Part shown: positions 4,859-8,096 of the stretch, piece by piece
Layout of the letters: each line of letters opens with the position of its first letter
Position numbering within the stretch: the first letter of the stretch is position 1
DNA from: Alphaproteobacteria bacterium
GTDB taxonomy: Bacteria > Pseudomonadota > Alphaproteobacteria > Rhodobacterales > Rhodobacteraceae
Direction: 5' to 3'
Assembly: GCA_030428025.1 (NCBI GenBank)
Contig: JAUIBJ010000131.1
Coordinates: 1 to 8,096, forward strand
Length of the DNA stretch: 8,096 nt
Position numbers and translations under genes: made by a program
The notes under the pieces: model-generated
Database searches by the model: none
What the model was told of the DNA's origin: nothing
The model's input: the letters and a program-made list of their open reading frames with translations, nothing else

Positions 4859-6517
4859 TCAGCGCTGCGCGGTCCGCCATTCGGGGTGCATCCACGGCGT
4901 GGCATTCTCCGGCGGAAGAGGTGTTTTCCCCAGGATGTGGTCCGAGATCTTCTCGCCCACCATGATCGAAGGGGCGTTGAGATTGCCGTTGGTGATGCGC
5001 GGGAAAAGGCTCGAATCGGCCACCCGCAGCCGGTCCACTCCGATCACCCGTCCTTCCGGGTCCACCACCGCATTGCGGTCGTCCGCCCGGCCCATGCGGC
5101 AGGTGCCGCAGGGGTGATAGGCGCTTTCGGCATGGTCGCGGATAAAGGCGTCGAGCTCGTCGTCGCTCCGGGCCTCCGCGCCGGGCTGGATTTCATGCTT
5201 CACGAAGGGCTTGAACGCCTCCTGCGCGAAGATTTCCCGCGTCAGCCGGATGCATTGCCGGAATTCGTGCCAGTCCCGCGCCTCGCTCATGTAGTTGAAG
5301 CGGATCACCGGATCCTCGGCCGGATCGGCACTGCGCAGCGTGACAGACCCCCGCGAGGTCGAGCGCATTGGCCCCACATGGGCCTGAAACCCGTGCCCTT
5401 CGGCGGCCGCCTTGCCGTCATAGCGCACGGCGATGGGCAGGAAATGGTACTGGATATCCGGGTATTCCACCCCGGCCTCCGACCGGATGAAGCCGCAACT
5501 TTCGAACTGGTTGCTGGCCCCCGGCCCCTTGCGCCCCAGAAGCCAGCGCAGCCCGACCCAGCCCTTGCCGGCCAGGTTCCAGTATTTGTAAAGGCTCACC
5601 GGCTGGCTTGCGGCCATCTGGATGTAAAGCTCCAGATGGTCCTGGAGATTGGCGCCCACGCCGGGGCGGTCGGCCACCACCTCGATGCCGTGGTCCGCCA
5701 GATGCGCCGCAGGCCCCACGCCCGACAGCATCAGAAGCTTGGGCGAGTTGATCGACGAGGCGGCGATGATCACTTCCCGCCGCGCCCGGATCACCTGGCG
5801 CTGCCCCCGCACGACGGCCTCCACACCCACGGCGCGGCCCTCCTCGATCACCGCTTTTTGGACCAGCCCGCGCACGAGATCGCAGTTGTCCCGTCTCAGG
5901 GCGGGCTTGAGATAGGCATTGGCCGCCGACCAGCGCTGCCCCTGCCAGACGGTCATGTCGAAGGGGCCGAACCCCTCCTGCTTCTCGCCGTTGTAATCGT
6001 CGGTCAGCTCATACCCGGCCTGCCCGCCCGCCTCGATGAAGGCGCGCGTGAGCGGGTTGGCCATCCGGCCCCGGCTGACATGAAGAGGGCCGTCATGGCC
6101 CCGCCAGCCCGCATCGCCGCCATGGCCGCCATCGTGCCAGTTCTCCAGCCGCTTGAAATAGGGCAGAACATCGGCATAGCCCCAGCCCTCGGCCCCCTGA
6201 TCGCGCCAGTGGTCGAAATCGCAGGCGTGGCCGCGCACATAGCACATCCCGTTGATCGAGGACGACCCGCCGATCACCTTGCCCCGCGGACAGGCCAGCC
6301 GCCGGCCGCCCAGGTGAGGCTCGGGCTCGGTCCGGTAGCCCCAGTCATACCGCTTCATGTTCATCGGATAGCTGAGCGCGCCGGGCATCTGGATGAAGGG
6401 GCCGGCATCCGAGCCCCCATGCTCCACCACCAGCACCGACTTTCCCGCCTCGCTGAGCCGGTAAGCCATGGCACAGCCCGCGCTGCCCGCCCCCACGATC
6501 ACGTAATCGGCTTCCAT
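4859..6517 (-). CDS. betA: Choline dehydrogenase BetA (GMC oxidoreductase)
   Basis: A 552-residue FAD enzyme, the normal length for BetA. It oxidises choline to betaine aldehyde, and can take this on to glycine betaine, passing electrons to the respiratory chain; it acts at the inner face of the cytoplasmic membrane. The Rossmann FAD motif is GAGSAGC (9-15). GMC signature 1 is around GKVIGGSSSINGMCYVRG (79-96) and signature 2 is SSINSPKLLMLSGVG (254-268). The catalytic pair is H468 in YHPCGTCRMG and N512 in TNGNLNAP, 44 residues apart, as for the His/Asn pair of choline oxidase. GGGGAG at 6527-6532, nine bases before the ATG, supports the start. The gene lies downstream of betC on the same strand but 223 bp away, across a highly structured spacer. 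No betB follows. GMC enzymes for other alcohols are related, but the sequence and the betC neighbour make choline the likely substrate. Confidence 0.93.
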   Translation of the reverse strand: MEADYVIVGAGSAGCAMAYRLSEAGKSVLVVEHGGSDAGPFIQMPGALSYPMNMKRYDWGYRTEPEPHLGGRRLACPRGKVIGGSSSINGMCYVRGHACDFDHWRDQGAEGWGYADVLPYFKRLENWHDGGHGGDAGWRGHDGPLHVSRGRMANPLTRAFIEAGGQAGYELTDDYNGEKQEGFGPFDMTVWQGQRWSAANAYLKPALRRDNCDLVRGLVQKAVIEEGRAVGVEAVVRGQRQVIRARREVIIAASSINSPKLLMLSGVGPAAHLADHGIEVVADRPGVGANLQDHLELYIQMAASQPVSLYKYWNLAGKGWVGLRWLLGRKGPGASNQFESCGFIRSEAGVEYPDIQYHFLPIAVRYDGKAAAEGHGFQAHVGPMRSTSRGSVTLRSADPAEDPVIRFNYMSEARDWHEFRQCIRLTREIFAQEAFKPFVKHEIQPGAEARSDDELDAFIRDHAESAYHPCGTCRMGRADDRNAVVDPEGRVIGVDRLRVADSSLFPRITNGNLNAPSIMVGEKISDHILGKTPLPPENATPWMHPEWRTAQR

Positions 6518-6607
6518 CAGCCCCGTCTCCCCTGGCAGATGTCCAGTTCCAATGACCCCGGCCCGACCGACCCGGCCCGCGCCGGATCGAGGCAGGCACG
6601 CCCCGGG

Positions 6608-6650
6608 CTTCTTCTGGCCGAAAATATCCCCGCCGGAGGCCTCCGACGGC
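6608..6650. repeat. Palindromic intergenic element, probable dispersed Rhodobacteraceae repeat
   Basis: A stretch reading CTTCTTCTGGCCGAAAATAT then CCCCGCC (6608-6634) runs into the 12-bp perfect palindrome CGGAGGCCTCCG (6634-6645), flanked by GCC/GGC and a run of nine C. From general familiarity with Rhodobacteraceae genomes, elements with a (G)GGGATATTTT(T/C)GGCCAGAAGAAG core (the reverse strand here) recur many times between genes. Only one copy is in the window, so the dispersed status is recalled and not shown. Function is unknown. Confidence 0.4.
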
Positions 6651-6683
6651 CCCCCCCCGCGCCCGGCGGCACCCGGCTTCGCC

Positions 6684-6736
6684 CCGCCGCCCCGGCGCGA
6701 CGGGGTGGGCGGGCGGGCGGCGTGCCGGGGCGGCGG
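6684..6736. repeat. 13-bp GC-only inverted repeat with a G-quadruplex motif in its loop
   Basis: CCGCCGCCCCGGC (6684-6696) and GCCGGGGCGGCGG (6724-6736) are perfect inverted copies, four bases past the betC stop codon. The 27-base loop contains GGGGTGGGCGGGCGGG (6702-6717) on the + strand: four G-runs with single-base loops, the most stable class of quadruplex motif. In the betC transcript the stem can form a very strong hairpin with a C-rich loop. No T-run follows, so it probably stabilises or attenuates the mRNA, or slows polymerase through a template-strand quadruplex. The rest of the betC-betA gap (6518-6607) shows no gene; a 9-bp direct repeat, CCCGGCCCG, occurs at 6557 and 6571. Confidence 0.7.
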
Positions 6737-6740
6737 GACC

Positions 6741-8096
6741 TCATTCCCCCCTCGGAAAACGCTGGTTTTCCTCGACCACGTTCAGATCCATGTGGTTGCG
6801 CATGTAGCGCTCCGAGGCCTTCTGAAGCGGCTGGTAATCCCAGGGGTAGTACCCCCCCTTGCGCAGCGCCTCGTAGACCACCCAGCGGCGCGCCTGGCTT
6901 TCGCGCACCTGCGCGTCGAAGGCGTCGAGGTTCCAGCGCGCCTCGGCCAGGTCGGCGAACCGCTTAAGCGTTTCGGCATGGGCCGGGTCACCCGCGAGGT
7001 CGGTCAGCTCGTGCGGATCGGCCTCCAGATCGAACAGCTGGTCGGGATCGAGCGCGCAGCGGGTGAATTTCCATTTCCCCTCCCGCAGGGCCACCAGCGG
7101 CGCATAGGAGGCCTCGGCGGCATATTCCATCGCCACAGGGGCCTCGCGCGGCTCTCCCCGGCCATGCGGAACGAGGGAATGCCCCTCGACCCAGGGCGCG
7201 ACCTCGTCCATGCCGACGCGGGCCAGATCGCAGAGCGTCGGGCAGACGTCGATGGTGCTGACCGGGTCGTCGACCCGCCCCGGGGCCATGCCCGGCACAT
7301 GCAGCATCAAGGGCACCCGCGCCGAGCCCTCGTAGAAGGACATCTTGAACCACAGCCCCCGCTCGCCCAGCATGTCGCCGTGGTCCGAGACGAAGAGGAT
7401 GATCGTGTGATCCTCCTGCCGCGTGCCCTCCAGCGCCTCCATCACCTCGCCGATCTTGTCGTCGATATAGGAGATGTTGGCGAAATAGGCCCGGCGCGAC
7501 CGGCGGATATGGTCTTCGGTAATCTCGAAGGAGCGCCAGTCGTTGGCATCGAAGATGCGCCTGGAATGCGGGTCGTGATCCTCATAGGCCATCGCCGGCA
7601 CCTCCGGCAGCAGGTGCTCGCACCCCTCGTAGAGATCCCAGTATTTCTTCCGCGCCACGTAAGGGTCGTGCGGATGGGTGAAGCTGACCGTCAGGCACCA
7701 GGGCCGGTCGTCATGCCCGCGCGCGAGGTCATAGACCTTGCGGGTGGCGTGATAGGCGACCTCGTCATCGTATTCCATCTGGTTGGAAATCTCGGCCACC
7801 CCCGCTCCGGTCACCGACCCGAGGTTGTGATACCACCAGTCGATCCGCTCGCCCGGCTTGCGGTAATCCGGCGTCCAGCCGAAATCGGCCGGGTAGATAT
7901 CGGTGGTCAGCCGCTCCTCGAACCCGTGCAGCTGGTCGGGCCCCACGAAATGCATCTTGCCCGACAGGCAGGTCTGATAGCCCGCCCGGCGCAGGTGATG
8001 GGCATAGGTGGGAATGTCGGCGGCGAACTCGGCGGCGTTGTCGTAGACGCGCGAGCGCGAGGGCAGCAGCCCAGACATGAAGCTCGCCCGCCCCGG
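6741..8096 (-). CDS. betC: Choline sulfatase BetC (partial, N-terminus beyond the window)
   Basis: 451 residues of a type I sulfatase, about 50 short of the usual full length of about 500. It hydrolyses choline-O-sulfate to choline and sulfate in the cytoplasm, supplying BetA. The visible part opens with PGRASFMSGLLPSRS, the second half of the C-x-P-x-R formylglycine motif; the catalytic cysteine codon is just outside, at what would be 8100-8102. Counting from the Met at 8078, SGKMH is at 39-43, the metal-binding SDHGD at 231-235, and GLWFKMSFYEGSARVP, with the active-site lysine, at 241-256. The tail, RWVVYEALRKGGYYPWDYQP at 398-417 with SERYMRNHMDLN after it, is the choline-sulfatase C-terminal domain, which sets it apart from other sulfatases. 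The Met at 8078 is internal and not the start. A strong inverted repeat follows the stop codon, before betA. Confidence 0.94.
   Translation of the reverse strand, partial: PGRASFMSGLLPSRSRVYDNAAEFAADIPTYAHHLRRAGYQTCLSGKMHFVGPDQLHGFEERLTTDIYPADFGWTPDYRKPGERIDWWYHNLGSVTGAGVAEISNQMEYDDEVAYHATRKVYDLARGHDDRPWCLTVSFTHPHDPYVARKKYWDLYEGCEHLLPEVPAMAYEDHDPHSRRIFDANDWRSFEITEDHIRRSRRAYFANISYIDDKIGEVMEALEGTRQEDHTIILFVSDHGDMLGERGLWFKMSFYEGSARVPLMLHVPGMAPGRVDDPVSTIDVCPTLCDLARVGMDEVAPWVEGHSLVPHGRGEPREAPVAMEYAAEASYAPLVALREGKWKFTRCALDPDQLFDLEADPHELTDLAGDPAHAETLKRFADLAEARWNLDAFDAQVRESQARRWVVYEALRKGGYYPWDYQPLQKASERYMRNHMDLNVVEENQRFPRGE

Noticed and set aside
6518..6740. A small gene in the betC-betA spacer
   Set aside because: Open frames here are low-complexity Pro/Arg/Gly with no ribosome site, arising from GC-rich inverted repeats.
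4784..6967. A 727-codon open frame on the + strand opposite betA and the spacer
   Set aside because: It is antisense to a complete, motif-perfect choline dehydrogenase. The translation is low-complexity Pro/Arg/Ala/His and crosses the intergenic repeat, as expected of a high-GC shadow frame.

Overview
The window is a chromosomal-looking stretch of a high-GC alphaproteobacterium, most likely a Rhodobacterales (Rhodobacter/Paracoccus/Roseobacter-type) species. The grounds are the strongly GC-biased third codon positions, a short-chain fatty acyl-CoA regulator (ScfR/PccR type) with its characteristic TTTGCAAA box, a perfect FNR/FnrL-type box, paired small DUF465 proteins and a choline-O-sulfate/choline catabolic pair. 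No transposase, integrase, tRNA, rRNA or CRISPR array was seen. Species cannot be fixed from sequence reading alone.

Layout from left to right. The end of a Bcr/CflA-type multidrug MFS transporter (+ strand) finishes at 245. It converges on a secreted PRC-barrel protein (- strand, 383-1981), whose clean intrinsic terminator lies at 327-356. That protein carries an array of about eleven nine-residue beta-type repeats and an acidic Gln/Asp-rich linker. A divergent intergenic region of about 150 bp separates it from the ScfR regulator (+ strand, 2135-3532) and holds a probable autoregulatory operator. The regulator ends 7 bp from the end of a convergent gene for a small secreted fascin-like beta-trefoil protein (- strand, 3540-4046) made of three exact 44-residue repeats. 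Two paralogous DUF465/YdcH-type proteins follow (- strand, 4198-4437 and 4527-4763). The first has its own terminator and a perfect FNR box in front of it. The right half is choline dehydrogenase betA (- strand, 4859-6517) and choline sulfatase betC (- strand, 6741 to the window edge, N-terminus missing).

Functional reading. BetC releases choline from choline-O-sulfate, and BetA oxidises choline towards glycine betaine for osmoprotection or as a carbon and nitrogen source. No betaine aldehyde dehydrogenase (betB) is visible between or after them, so it must lie elsewhere or be replaced. The 223-bp betC-betA gap is unusual: it holds a perfect 13-bp GC-only inverted repeat whose loop is a canonical G-quadruplex motif, and next to it a short palindromic element that resembles a dispersed Rhodobacteraceae intergenic repeat. 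The middle genes look like independent units with separate signals: an acyl-CoA-responsive regulator, an oxygen-responsive DUF465 gene and two exported proteins.

No clear new multi-gene system is visible. The most noteworthy items are the nonapeptide-repeat PRC-barrel protein, the beta-trefoil exoprotein, the FNR-box-controlled DUF465 gene and the G4-in-a-hairpin spacer.
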